Shown here one piece after another: positions 1-10,948 of a stretch of DNA of 64,000 nucleotides. The translations under genes were made by a program, and so were the position numbers. How positions within the stretch are numbered: position 1 is the first letter of the stretch; the number at the start of each line of letters is the position of its first letter. This DNA is from Populus alba (Eukaryota > Streptophyta > Magnoliopsida > Malpighiales > Salicaceae). Where the stretch lies: the NCBI RefSeq assembly GCF_005239225.2, contig NC_133289.1, forward strand, positions 7,501 to 71,500. Direction: 5' to 3'. A model generated the notes under the pieces. That model had not been told where the DNA came from and ran no database searches. It was given only the letters and a program-made list of their open reading frames with translations.

Positions 1-52
1 AGAGTTGCTGTAAAGGTCGTGACGTCCTTGGATCTGGATGATGCTTGGATCG
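1..52 (-). other. Possible internal exon running off the left edge
   Basis: On the minus strand a pyrimidine-rich stretch ending in CTCCTTCAG (about 53-61) looks like a splice acceptor. The bases from about 52 down to 1 then stay open in a frame reading DPSIIQIQGRHDLYSN. I do not recognise the protein. The window ends before the frame can be tested, so this is only a candidate exon edge of a minus-strand gene lying to the left. Confidence 0.3.
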
Positions 53-840
53 CTGAAGGAGTAATATATAATTAGGTTGGAAAAAAAGTAAGCAAAAAAG
101 GAGAGAGGCAAGTGCATCGTTACCTTATGCAGTCAATCAACTTGGTAATAATTAATTAGGAAAGAAGTTTATTTACAAAGGTTAAGGTAGATAAGTGCAG
201 ATTCAAAAAAATTAATCTGTTCATCAACAAAAAAAAAGGTAGTTAAGACTCTTGGGATTTTATTCTTTCTTGTTATCCACGCACGACAGATTCAATGTGA
301 ATGATTCCTCTGTGTCCATACTTCTTGAGGCTACATAGCGGAGTTGTCATAGATCTGCTAAGAGAGTGAAAAGAGAGGGATAGGAAAGCACGCTTCCGAT
401 TTATAAGCAAAAACACCTGCTAATAAAACAGGACAATCAGAAGCATGACCATAAGAGGGAGTAAAGAAAGATTAACACGGATCGTATCATGAAAACCAAC
501 AACAAATGAATAGAGCACAGATGGTGACAGCGAGAGATAAATTACGAGCGAACGGAGTAGATAAAAAAATAAAAATAAAATAAAAGACAAACCTGCAGCA
601 GGAGGCAGCCGCGAGGGTGAGGAAGCAACAAATTTGGAGGACAAAGCAAAGTAAAAAAGAAGGCGCCTAACCTAGAAAAATAGCAACAATTAACCATCGA
701 AAAACAAACAATGGAAGTGCTTGAAAATGTGTGGGAAAGTGAAAAGTATATTTGGCTGGAGCCTGGAGGAGGAGATGAAACGACAATATAGAGACGGGGG
801 GGTTGTCTCGGGGGAGAGGGGGTTGTGCGCTTTGACCTTA
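53..840 (-). other. Possible 5' leader region of a minus-strand gene
   Basis: No convincing reading frame is present. On the minus strand, about 600-660 reads as a GC-richer leader (CTCACCCTCGCGGCTGCCTCC) ending at a plausible donor, CTGCAG|GTTTGT (near 592), followed by a T-rich intron-like stretch. This would fit a non-coding first exon upstream of the exon edge at 1-52. A 74-codon open frame over 420-644 has no ATG start and is mostly hydrophobic translation of T-rich intron. This is inference only. Confidence 0.25.
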
Positions 841-3539
841 TAATTTATTTTAGGGTGTTTTTCTTGATTGCCTGCTACAATGATAATATTATTCTTTTTA
901 TTGGTAGATCATATTGTTCCATAAATTTATTTTATTTTTTTAAATAAATTCATTTTATTGCTTGCATTATTTCCATAAAAAGGTAAAGAAATTATAATTT
1001 TAAAGAGAAGGCTTTAATGATTTTGTTGTTATGGTCAGGAAAAAATGTATAGAAATGTCGCTTAGCATATGTATGGTTTAAAACTAATAGTTTGAGGAAC
1101 TAAATAAATAAAAAGGATTTTAGTTTACAAACTATGTTGAGAATAAAGGTTTAGTTGAGTTGATTAGTGGGGCTTCTCTCCAAAGCATAGCACGAGAGGA
1201 GAATGAATTCCCTTCAAAATTGTATTTGTACGTTGTAAATTGCTTCCCAAATAAAATCCTTAACTCTTTTTATGTTGATTTTCCGGTCAATAATACTATG
1301 TTTTTTTCTAAAAATTATAAATTTTAAAGTTATTAAAAATTTATTTAATCATTAATTTAGAATTTATATAATTAATTAAGATACACGCAAACTGATTCAA
1401 ACACCTACATTAATAATAATAAAGAAAAAAGTAATACAATATGCTTTTAAAATTCTTTTTTGATTTCATACAAAATAGTAACCTTGACTATGGATACAAA
1501 TTGCATTAACCAAAGGAAGTATTTTTTACAAGTAAATATTTATTTGATTTGGATGAAAATATATCACGGCATTGATGTTGAAGATATTTGAATATAATTA
1601 AATTTTTATTATTACAGGTTTTGAAATCATTAGAATTAAATTGAATTCACATGAAATTAATTTTTATTTTATAATCTTCTGAATAAAATTTAATTTGTAA
1701 GCAAATCTTTACTTTAGAATCACATTTCAAATTGACTGGTGGATGTGAATGTTGGATTTATTAGGAATGCATCCGCGTCAAAACCATGAAGAGCTGTAAA
1801 ATATATATCATTAATGGCTATTTTCCCCATACAATTTCTTACCTGCCATTCTTCAAACAACAGTTTAAACTTTTTGGAATAATCACCTCATTGAAATGTC
1901 TACAATAACGAGCATGTCATGCATGTCTTTGATCCATGGTATTTGTCGTACGTACTGACATAGCATAATAGCAATAAGCTTCTAGACTAGTTTTGCTTTT
2001 ACAAGTCAGATCATGTAAATCAAACAAAACCATACGACTTTTTGGTGCTAGTAAATGCAGGTCATGAACTTGTAAAATAAAACACTTCCACGGTATTGAA
2101 CTCATGGAATTCACAGGTCATGATTTTTTTTCATATTTAATTTCTGAATTAAAATTAAAATAATTAAGATTGTCAATTTAATTTATTTTCACAAGTATTC
2201 CATACATGTATCTCATTCTTTGTCTAGCCATGCGACTATCTCATCCTTTATCATCAGAGTAGGAATTTTTTATATTCATATATATTTGACCTGTTATAAT
2301 AGCTATGTATACATTGAAATAAAATAAAATATACCCGTTTAAGTCCACATGCATGAACAGTACTTTTTATTTCAAATCTGTTGGCACATAAACACAAATT
2401 CTTTTAATTTACTCTTAATTTTAATTTTGCTGCCCATAGATCGCCATCAACAAATGCAGAAGATCAGTCTTGCGAGGGTTGTAACAACGCTGATTCGACT
2501 CATGGGAATCTATACATGTTGTTTATAGCGATATTGCGGTATGGATGTCGGGCTATCACAAATAATTCCTAATGAGGTGATTTATCTTTCAACTTCTTCA
2601 CTGTCATCCCAAAAAACAGAGTAATTAATTCGTGTTCATCAAATGCAGGGAATGATGATATACAATTAACTCAATTCTTGAAGCATGTAGTGGTATGTCA
2701 ACGTTTAGGTTGGCCTCACTTTATATTCACTGTTTATCTATACATGTAGCGGTAATTTGTATGCAAACCTTAAACCCAAAATTCCAAAATTCAAAAGCTC
2801 CAAAACTCTAAATTTAAAACCCCAAATACTAAACTCAAAACCCTATACCCCAAACCTCAACTAAATTATTGAAATTTTTTTTTTTTTTTAAATGGAGGTC
2901 ATCAGTATTCTCTTCAACAAAATCTAGATTCGGACATTTTTTTCTAGATTGAGAAATGATTGCTTGCTTTCTTTTTTAATCAGGCTAGTCTTTAGTTGGT
3001 CAATAATTTAGTTAACTTATTGCTGTTGTTTAAATACTATTAAGAAATTGCTCACAAAAAGTGCATTTTTTGCAATGCAAGTGGTTGGCGGGACTGCTTG
3101 CTTTTCTTTCACATTTTCACTCAATCATGCTGAAGATAACTTGCGATAACATCTGTGATCTTGTTGCATGGATGCTAGTATTGCTGTCAACTAAATTCCC
3201 TGATTTCCCAGAACCTTGTTAGCTTAATCGTGCATGCAGCCTTGGCACATTCCTAAGTTTGTTATTTTCAGCTGCAAACTTCTAGAAGCATTTCCTTTTC
3301 TGATTAACATGTACATGGCATCCTTTTTATATTCTAGCATTGTAGTAAGTGGTATGATTAGGAAGTGGTCTGGTATTTTGTTTATTTGTATTATGTTTTG
3401 CAGCTTAACTGTTTGCTATTTTTTTTTTCTTTAGATAATTGCAGAATATCTGTTTCCTTTGCTGTTTTAGGTGGACTACAACCTTTATAGCTATCTTAGC
3501 ATGTAGCCAGTAACTTGAACTGGACCCATGTATCTGCAG
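841..3539. other. AT-rich intergenic region
   Basis: This stretch is AT-rich with no open frame resembling a protein. A short telomere-like tract (degenerate AAACCC-type repeats) lies at about 2765-2865. Around 2440-2560 and 3060-3260 the base composition is more balanced, but I could not match any domain. It may hold decayed upstream exons of the helicase pseudogene that begins at 3540, which I could not demonstrate. Confidence 0.5.
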
Positions 3540-4115
3540 GGATGGACAACGTTGCAGTTGACTCGGGATCCAACCTATTCTAGAGGGTTTCTATCTGCTA
3601 GATCTGTTACTAGATGTTCTGAATATATTCACTGGATTCTTTTCTTCTTGATGCATAGCATTCTTCACAACAAGCTAAATATAATGTGTTTATATCAATT
3701 CAAGGAGCTGTTTTTGATCTTCCAGAAGAGATTGTAAGAGAATTGTTGAATATATAAGCAACTACCACCTGGAAACACTATTGAAAAGATCACCAAGGTT
3801 CTTTTTAGATTTTAGCCACTCATTATTGATGGTTGTCCTTGACCGCATAGGCTGCTTGAATTAGTTATGTGAAAGAACCATCTCAACCTAATAATTTAAG
3901 TTATTAAGTGAGGTTCTAAGATATGATTTATATTATTCTCTAACACACCCCCTTAAGTGAAAACCCTTTAAGCTTGAAACATGCACAGACCCACATTACC
4001 TTATGCTTAATTTTTATCAAATAAATAGGGATGGTGAGATTCGAACTCGTGACCGTTTATTCATCAAGACTCTGATACCATATCAAATAATCATCTCAAT
4101 TCAATAGCTTAAGTT

Positions 4116-6654
4116 ATTTTTTTTTTTTTTTTTTTTTTTTTGGAATAAGTCGATATATTGAAAGGGCTAACCAGAAGGTAGCCAAAAACAAGATACATGA
4201 AAAGAAAAGAATCACAATAACAAAAAACAAACACAAAAAGAAAGGAAAAGAAAGTCAACAGATACATAACCGAAAAAGGACATTAGGAATGAAGAAGTTG
4301 ATACGCCATGCTAAAAGCCTTTATTTGGTGTTAGACCAATCTATAATACCTTCAGGACCCATAATTAAAGTAGTGCCAGTAGCCATGAAGAACTTATCTG
4401 CAGACTTGAGCCAATTTGAGAGGCGATAAAGAATTAAGGAGAAAATATCTTCGAAGGTCGCAGTTCCATCATTGAAGATTACCTTGTTCCTCATAAGCCA
4501 TATACTCCAGCTAACACAACAAGAAAGCATAGACCAAGCCTTACGCTGGAATTTTCCGAACACTAGGTTGGGCCATTGATGTAAAAGATCATCCACACAG
4601 CAGGGAAGGCAACCACTAATACCCCACCAATCCAAGAATTTCATCCATAAATTCCACACTGGTCTACAATGGAGGAGAAGATGATTTGAAGTCTCAATCT
4701 CATTTTCACAAAAGATACAAAAGGCTTGATCAATTGGGATTATATTACGGCAAAGTAAGAAATCCTTAGTGCACAGTCTATTCTGAACAGCTAGCCAAAG
4801 AAAAGATTGAACCTTAGGAGGTACCCCTTTTTGCCATATCGAAGCCTTGAAAGTTCTAAGCCCTGGATTCACAATCCTGTCAATAAGTAGAGAACAAGTT
4901 TTAACTGTATACCCTCCATCTGTTGAAGAGGACCAGACTTTTTTATCTAAAGTTGTTGCCTTTATTCGAAAGCTTTCTAGAGATGAGAGAAGGTAGACGA
5001 CCTGCTCAGTTTCAAAGAGGAACAATTGTCTCCTCCAAGCTAACTCCCACTTCCATTCTCCTTGCTCCCAAATTCCCATGTCAGCAATTGTGGCATTCGG
5101 TTTAGTGGTAAGAATGTAGAGTCGAGGGTAGATGACTTTCAATGGAGAGCTATCAAACCAAACATCAGACCAGAATCGAGTCAGAGAGCCATTTCCCACT
5201 ACAAATCTGCAATTATTGGCTAAAGCTGAAGAGACAGAGTCTGTTGTGGTCATAAGGGATGTTATATCCCTCCAGATACAAGACAATCTTCTACTAAAAA
5301 TAGGGAAACCATTTTCAAACACCGGCTTGAATTTGTTGAATATCATCTTCTTCCACAGCTCATTACCAGGAAGAGAGAGCCTCCAAATCCACTTGAAAAG
5401 CATTGCTTTATTCTTGGCTATCAATGACCCAATCCCAAGGCCACCCCTATCCTTATCTCTAACAACCACGCTCCATTGGACTTTGCAAATTTTTCTCATT
5501 TTGACAGTTCCCGACCATAAGAATTTGCGTTGGATGGAAGTAAGTAAGCGACACACACCTTTTGGCATAAGGAAGATGGACATGAAGTACAAAGGAAGGG
5601 AGTTCAACACACTTTTGATAAGGCAAATGCGACCGGCCATGCTTAACATTCTCCCTTTCCACGAAGTGAGTTTCTTTCGAAACTTATCAATGACGGGTTT
5701 CCATGTTGAAATCCTTCTAGGGTTAGACCCCAAAGGCATTCCCAGGTAATTACATGGAAGAGAATCATGCCTGCAGTAAACTGATTTTGCAAACTCATCC
5801 AAGCAGGAGTCATCAACATTGATTCCTATAAGAGAACTCTTAAAAAAATTAATGTGCAAGCCTGAGCATAGAGCAAACCACCTTAAGACTCTTTTAACTG
5901 ACTGGAGGGCATGCAAACTAGCTGGCATAAAGACAAGAGTGTCATCTGCATATTGAAGGTGACTTAAGAAGTTATTGGAGCCAAAATCAATACCCTGAAA
6001 GATGTCTGAGGATGCCGCACGTTGGAAGAGAACAGATAGACCTTCAGCAGCAATATTAAAAAGAAAGGGAGATAGGGGATCACCTTGCCTAATACCTCGC
6101 CCCACTTTGAACTCTGGGGAAGGAGAGCCATTGACTAAGACTGAAACCTGACTAGTAGACAAGCAGGAGGAAATCCACCCTCTCCATTTAGCACCAAAAC
6201 CCATGTAAGTCATCACCTCATCAATGTAATCCCATAGAACTGAATCAAAAGCTTTTTGGAAATCAACCTTGAAGATGAGACCCGATCTTCGACTTCTTTT
6301 TAGATCATAAACCACTTCATTAGCTACCATAAAACCATCAACAATTTGTCTGTCTGCTATAAAAGCAGTCTGATTGTCACTAATCAAGCTGCCTATTACT
6401 TCCTTTAATCTGCTGGACAAAATCTTCGCAATAATCTTGTAAATACCATGGATCAAACTAATGGGGCGATACTCTTTGAATTCCATAGTAACCTTTCTTT
6501 TCGGCACCAAAGTGATATAGGAGAGGTTAACCCCTTTCGGCATAGACCCTGTTCTAAAAAATTCAGTGATCAGGTCCAATAAGTCTTCTGCAATAAAATC
6601 CCAAGCGAGCTTATAGAATTTAAAATTGAAACCGTCTGGACCAGGACTCTAATA
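4116..6654 (-). mobile_element. 5'-truncated LINE (L1-type) insertion
   Basis: This is a non-LTR retrotransposon copy with the expected anatomy. A 25-nt T tract (4117-4141) on the plus strand is its poly(A) tail. The ORF2 fragment runs from the truncation point to a stop at 4321, followed by a 3' UTR. Perfect 10-bp target duplications AGCTTAAGTT flank it at 4106-4115 and 6655-6664. The target is the 5' terminal repeat of the TRIM at this locus. The 5' end is cut within the reverse transcriptase, so the endonuclease and ORF1 are missing and the copy cannot move by itself. The unbroken frame and perfect duplications suggest a fairly recent insertion. Confidence 0.92.
4321..6652 (-). CDS. LINE ORF2 fragment: reverse transcriptase plus zf-RVT domain
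   Basis: About 777 codons stay open without a stop. The fragment begins at the element's truncation point with GPDGFNFKFYK, a conserved RT region; it has no start codon of its own. Reverse transcriptase landmarks follow in order: the SLIHGIYKIIAKIL helix, FKVDFQKAFDSV (first catalytic aspartate), RGIRQGDPLSPFLFN, and the active-site box YADD. The C-terminal half contains the maturase-like region and a zf-RVT zinc-binding domain (VPPKVQSFLWLAVQNRL, then CIFC and HLLLHC), typical of plant L1-type elements. The enzyme would copy LINE RNA into DNA at a nicked target site. Here the endonuclease half is missing, so the protein is not expected to be functional, even though the frame is intact. Confidence 0.9.
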
Positions 6655-7510
6655 AGCTTAAGTTGTTAAGTGAGGTCTTAAGATATGATTATATTATTCT
6701 CTAATAAGCTACAATGATCTTATGCAACCTAAAATCTTTTTATTAACTTCATTTGCAGCTGCCTGTATTGCAAGATGATGGTCCTCCAAGTGATTTTTAT
6801 AGAAGGTTTTCTAGTAGGGATCGTCCTGCTATGGGGTTCTAGGGGCTAGAGAGGTGGTTTTAGATCTTCCCTTGGTCGGGGAAGTGGTAGATATTCTGAT
6901 GATGAAGGCACATTTAGGCGTGGTGGTCAAAGTAACAGTAATGAGAATAGTATGTCCTGGATGTCGAGAAGCAGTGAAGATGATTGGCTGATCGGTGGTA
7001 GAAGATCAAGCAGGGCATCATCTCAGGATAGGTATCTACTTTCCTCATAGCAAACCTGGGCACATTTTACATGTCAATATTGTAGTCTGATTAACCTTAA
7101 AAGAATAAGCCACAATATCAATAGCAATTAGAGTTTTAGTAGGTTCATCTGTTGGTCAAGAACTACTTATGCTTTTATTTTTTATTTTTCCTTTGACAAT
7201 GTTTGGTAATTATTTTTGAAAATGCTTCTTGTTGAATCCAGTAACCATGCATTCGATCAGATCTTTGATACATGCATGATGTGGGCAAGTGGTGGATTTT
7301 TTTTCATTTTTCTCCCGATCCCCCCACTTTCCCTTATCTTTTTCTATCTTGTGTAGTTGAGGGTTTGGACATGTTTGTTCATACAAGTTTCAGCCATCCA
7401 TTATATACAGATTGTTGAAACTAATGTAACATCTTTATTGTGCATAGCAGAAGCTTTGGAGGTTCTTATTTTAATTTAGGCAGTCGAGGTACAGAGCATT
7501 AGAATGCCCA

Positions 7511-8033
7511 AACAAGGCAGATTTTAGTTGCCTTCTTCTGACTTTAGGAATTTTTTGGAACTGTGAACAAATTGAAGATTTTGCAGCTGGGGATTGCTTT
7601 TTATTTGTTTGCAACTAGTAGGTCTTGTAACATTCCCCGGAGAAAAAGAGGATTCAATCTGAAATTAGCTCGCACATGTATGTGGTGCTTTCTGATATTT
7701 TATTTACTGCCTTGTGATTGAACACTTCAGTCTAGCATAATGAAAACTCTTTTGGATAGTTATGTGTTGGGAACTTAATGTTCGATTATGGCTTGCTTTA
7801 AGCAATGATTTGGTAGACAACCCTGGAATTTTTTTTTTCTAAAAGGATTTTTTTTCGCATTGCAAAATTATTATTAAGATCGAGAAAGACAACAGAAAAA
7901 AAAATATTGTTGGGATTACTATTTACTTAAAATGCGAGATAAAGTTCTAATGTTAAATTAACAACAGGTAATATATAAATGATGGATTAAAGACGGCCAT
8001 AACCTGCTCAATCTAGAAAAAAGATGTCCGAAT
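7511..8033 (+). other. Former 3' UTR of the helicase pseudogene and spacer
   Basis: Directly after the last recognisable codons of the RH3-like pseudogene there is about 170-250 bp of balanced-composition sequence that looks like a former 3' UTR, then AT-rich spacer. No frame or repeat was recognised. The stop of the minus-strand PPR gene lies at 8034. Confidence 0.5.
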
Positions 8034-8861
8034 CTATATTTTGTCAAAGAGAATACCGATGACAGTTCTAAAAACCTGGCCTCTCTTATCGCGGAGAGCG
8101 TCTCTCACAGCATTCTCATCCGGCACGAATCCCCTAGCCTTCATCTGCTGGAGAAGCTCTTTAGCCTCGTCCACCTTATTCTCCCTAGTATATGCCTCAA
8201 ACACAGCAGCATAGGTGTGTGCATTGGGGAGCATTCCCTTGGCCATCATTTCCAGGACATACTTTTTAGCATCCACCAATTTGGCGTCGGCAGCAAGTCC
8301 TGTGATGAGCACAGAGTAAGTGTAGGCATTGGGAACAACCCCGGAGGCGAGCATGCGCATGAAGACCTTGAGAGCTTTCTTCGAGTGGCCAGTACCGGCA
8401 TTGAAGTACGCTTCCATGACGGCGGTGTGAGCCACCACATCGGGCATGTGGCCCTTGTCTTTGATTTGAGAGAAGAGTTGCAATGCTTCGTGCGTGAGGT
8501 CGTCTTTGGACAAAGCGTCGAACATCTTCACTGCATTGTTCAAAAGACCACCCTCGGACCGCATCCTGTGAAATATGTGCTGGAGGTCTTTGGGATCTTC
8601 CGGGTCCTCGAAGACAACGGGCTGCTGCTTGTTGAAGGGATTGTAAGGAGGAGGAATTGGCCTTTCCTTTTTAACTTGGTCATTGTTCTCAGCAGCAACA
8701 TCTTCAGAATCGGAATCAGAGAGAGAAAAGTTAACCTTGGTGTCCCTTTTGATCGTCTCATTGGAGCAGAATAATCTGACTCCGCCAAGTGCGCTTCTGC
8801 ACAGGGAGGAATATTCAGTGCTCGCATAACCCCAGGATATTAAGAAAAAAAATTACAAAAC
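8034..8861 (-). CDS. Small PPR protein (At4g38150-like), start codon unclear
   Basis: A frame open from 8861 to a stop at 8034 encodes three pentatricopeptide repeats, which are RNA-binding helical pairs of organelle proteins. Recognisable stretches are HEALQLFSQIKDKG.MPDVV, KALKVFMRMLASGVVPNAYT, KKYVLEMMAKGMLPNAHTY and EAKELLQQMKARGFVPDE. The end GQVFRTVIGILFDKI matches the Arabidopsis At4g38150 family (about 300 residues) as I remember it. The N-terminal part has an acidic serine stretch (SLSDSDSEDV) and a proline motif, PIPPPYNPF. No ATG occurs in frame upstream of the conserved region. The only nearby ATG (8825-8827) is in another frame. Either a short first exon exists that I cannot see, or the 5' end was lost and this is a pseudogene. 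The first safe internal ATG (8564) would leave only the repeats. A mitochondrial or plastid location is likely from family knowledge. Confidence 0.75.
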
Positions 8862-8889
8862 TAAATTCTCTATTAGCTCAATATTTTTT

Positions 8890-9110
8890 AAAAAAATTAC
8901 CTAACAAAGACAATTTTGGGAAAAAAAACTCATGACGGACATTGTAGCAATCCATAGTGTTTTGTGAGGAAAGGTACAGTAGTTTCCCTAATAAAATCAA
9001 CAAAGATAATTTTTAAAAAAATCATAACAAAAAAAAACACCATGTAGGTAAACATTATAGCAATCCACATTATTTTGTGAGGAAAGCTACAATGTTTTCC
9101 CCACATGATT
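8890..9110. repeat. Diverged tandem duplication, period about 113 bp
   Basis: Two adjacent diverged copies are seen. ACATTGTAGCAATCCATA (from 8939) recurs as ACATTATAGCAATCCACA (from 9052), and both are followed by TTTTGTGAGGAAAG.TACA. The copies lie upstream of the PPR gene. No gene is present. Confidence 0.7.
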
Positions 9111-10058
9111 TAGCTTTATTGTAATTGTAATTCTCAACCAACTTAATATTAAAAAATAAAATCGATATTGATTGAGAATTGGGTAAACACTATATTTTTA
9201 GGTAAACACTGTATTTTTAAATTTTTTTATATTTTTCCTAAAATAATTTTTTTATTCAATTGCACCCTTCAATCAAATATAAATTTTTTTATTTAATTTT
9301 GATCTTCATTCTTTTAATTACTGTTTTTTAATCTTTTTATATAATTAATTTTTATATTTTAATTTTATCATTTAATATTTGATTAATTAAGAATTGAAAG
9401 TCATTATTTTTTTCAAATAGGGTATTTCGGGTTTAATGACCTAGGACATGGGTTTAAAAAGTCAACATTTTTTTTAAAAAAAAAAAGCTTTATAAATTTC
9501 TTTATGTTTTTATCAAGTTATTCTAATGTCATGATCTAGACTCCATGTTTGGCGAGATATCTCGAGTTGGCTCGGCTCTGATTATCATGATTAAATATTT
9601 GTCATGCTAAATCGAGTTAACCAAGACCTTTTTTTCCCCTCTTTTTTATCCCATTTTATTCTTCTATATTTAATAGCCTGCTAATTGAGTACATTGTTTG
9701 TCTTCTTTTAAAAAAAGTATACTTTCTTCTTAGGGTATTTTAATCACTTTTCTTTTAAAATTTGATCTATTTATAATTTTTTTGTCAAATCAATCCCAGC
9801 TTATTCTATCCATATATGTCTATAACTTAAGTCATATATTTTTTTAAAACAATTTTTCAGTAATTGAGTATTATTTTTTTCGCGTGATAAAATAGCCCAA
9901 CTTCATGGAAAATTGTTCAATTTAAGAAGTTGAAGAATTTATTTATTAAAAATTAAAGATCGAACATTTGAATCAACAAATTTCATACACTGCAAATAAC
10001 TCTGTCCAATTTAAAATGTTAAGGCTAGTAAAAAAAAAATTGAAGAATAATATTGTTT
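9111..10058. other. AT-rich spacer
   Basis: This is very AT-rich sequence with long T runs and no coding pattern. I see nothing assignable in it. Confidence 0.6.
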
Positions 10059-10948
10059 GAGGTAGGGGTGAGCAAAAAAGCCGATAAACTGATTAAACCA
10101 AGAAAACAAAAAAAAAATTGAAAAAAATGAACAAAAAAAAAACTAAATTAACCGATTAAAAAATAAAAAAAAAATTCCGGATCGGTTTAGTTTCGGTTTT
10201 CAAATTTTGAAACCAATTGAACCGAACCAAACCGAATCGATTCAACCATGCCCACACTTAAAAAAAAACAAGTATAAATAAAATGTTTTTTAACCCTAAA
10301 CCTAAAGTAACATTCTTAAACACAAAACCAGCCATCGCTCTCTGCATCTCTCCCCTCCTTTTGCTTTGCTCTCTGCATCTCTCAATTCTCTCCTTTTCTA
10401 GATCTTAACCAGCAAATCCCCCCCACATAGGCACACACAAACTAACAAAAACCTACTCGATAAACCTCACAAACTCCTCCTTAACTTTTTCTTCTTCTTC
10501 ATCGAACTCAAACACACTAAATTTTTAACTCATACAAGTTATGTCTCACTTATAGGGACCTTCTTCAGTTGCTATTGAAGCTTTCATGCAACAACAAAAA
10601 AAAAAAAAGAGGTAGTCCTCTACATGGAAAAGGTTGTGCCATGGCTGATGTACAGATTCTTGATAAGAATTCAAACTCATGTTTTGTCTTGTACAGATTC
10701 TTGATAAGGATTAGGTTGCTAAAAGCAAAACCCTGTTTTGGTTTGTACATAAATTGCATCATTTCCTAGATTTCTAAGTTAGCGAACCAAACCTACTGGT
10801 TTGGAAGGGAAAAAAATGAACGAAAACTGGTCGGTTTGAACTGATTTTTGATTCAGTTCGATTTAAAAAATTTTTAAAAAATAATTTTAATTTGATTGTT
10901 TATTTTGATCTAAAACCGGACCAAACCGAAAATACTCAGCCCTAATTC
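10059..10948. mobile_element. Non-autonomous DNA transposon with hAT-like ends
   Basis: The left end TAGGGGTGAGCA (about 10063) and the right end TACTCAGCCCTA (about 10936) form imperfect terminal inverted repeats. The 8-bp flanks GTTTGAGG and ATTCAAGG agree at 5 of 8 positions, as a decayed target duplication would. Subterminal blocks rich in AACCGAACC / GGTTTGGT motifs occur in opposite orientation near each end, which is usual for hAT-type elements. The interior has no transposase. I infer a hAT family MITE-like element of about 0.9 kb. The family name is an inference from the ends only. Confidence 0.6.

Larger units (their letters stand above)
3868..6706 (-). mobile_element. TRIM-like miniature LTR retrotransposon, split by a LINE
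   Basis: Two direct repeats of about 75-80 bp bracket a short internal region. The left repeat is 3868-3945. The right repeat is split: 4081-4115 and 6665-6706, with the LINE between. Read on the minus strand, the 5' repeat is followed by a primer-binding site, TGGTATCAGAGTC (4068-4080), complementary to the initiator tRNA-Met 3' end. A polypurine tract, GGGGGTGTG (3944-3952), precedes the 3' repeat, which starts TGTTAGAGAATA. The internal part is about 120 bp with no protein, as expected for TRIMs that depend on partners for mobility. It also contains GAGTTCGAATCT (4038-4049), which matches a tRNA-type B box. A second copy lies at 59752-60040. It sits inside an intron of the helicase pseudogene. 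The 5-bp target duplication could not be recognised. Confidence 0.8.
3540..7510 (+). pseudogene. Decayed 3' end of a DEAD-box RNA helicase (RH3-like)
   Basis: Four remnant exons on the plus strand match the C-terminal part of the chloroplast DEAD-box helicase RH3 family, as I remember it. Exon 3540-3610 follows a CTGCAG acceptor and reads GWTTLQLTRDPTYSRGFLSA. Exon 3701-3796 (GAVFDLPEEI) has a frameshift and stop, then a donor AAG|GTTC. Exon 6759-7031 holds the RGG/serine-rich tail (DDWLIGGRRSS) with an in-frame stop in its glycine-arginine part. Exon 7451-7502 is a degraded CCHC zinc knuckle (SFGGSYFNLGS) in which cysteines are lost. The helicase motifs themselves are absent, so this is a 5'-truncated copy. 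Splice sites persist, so it came from genomic duplication and not from mRNA. Its third intron (3797-6758) carries the TRIM and LINE insertions. Confidence 0.75.

Noticed and set aside
3868..3945. Initially read as a terminal inverted repeat of a MITE
   Set aside because: Direct comparison with 4081-4115 plus 6665-6706 shows direct repeats, and a tRNA-Met primer site and a polypurine tract are present, so it is a TRIM.
5132..5749. A 205-codon open frame on the plus strand
   Set aside because: It lies antisense within the LINE ORF2, which has clear reverse transcriptase motifs. The plus-strand translation has no domain features.
8217..8774. A 185-codon plus-strand frame
   Set aside because: It is antisense to the PPR gene, whose repeats are unmistakable. 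Long antisense frames are expected in GC-richer coding DNA.
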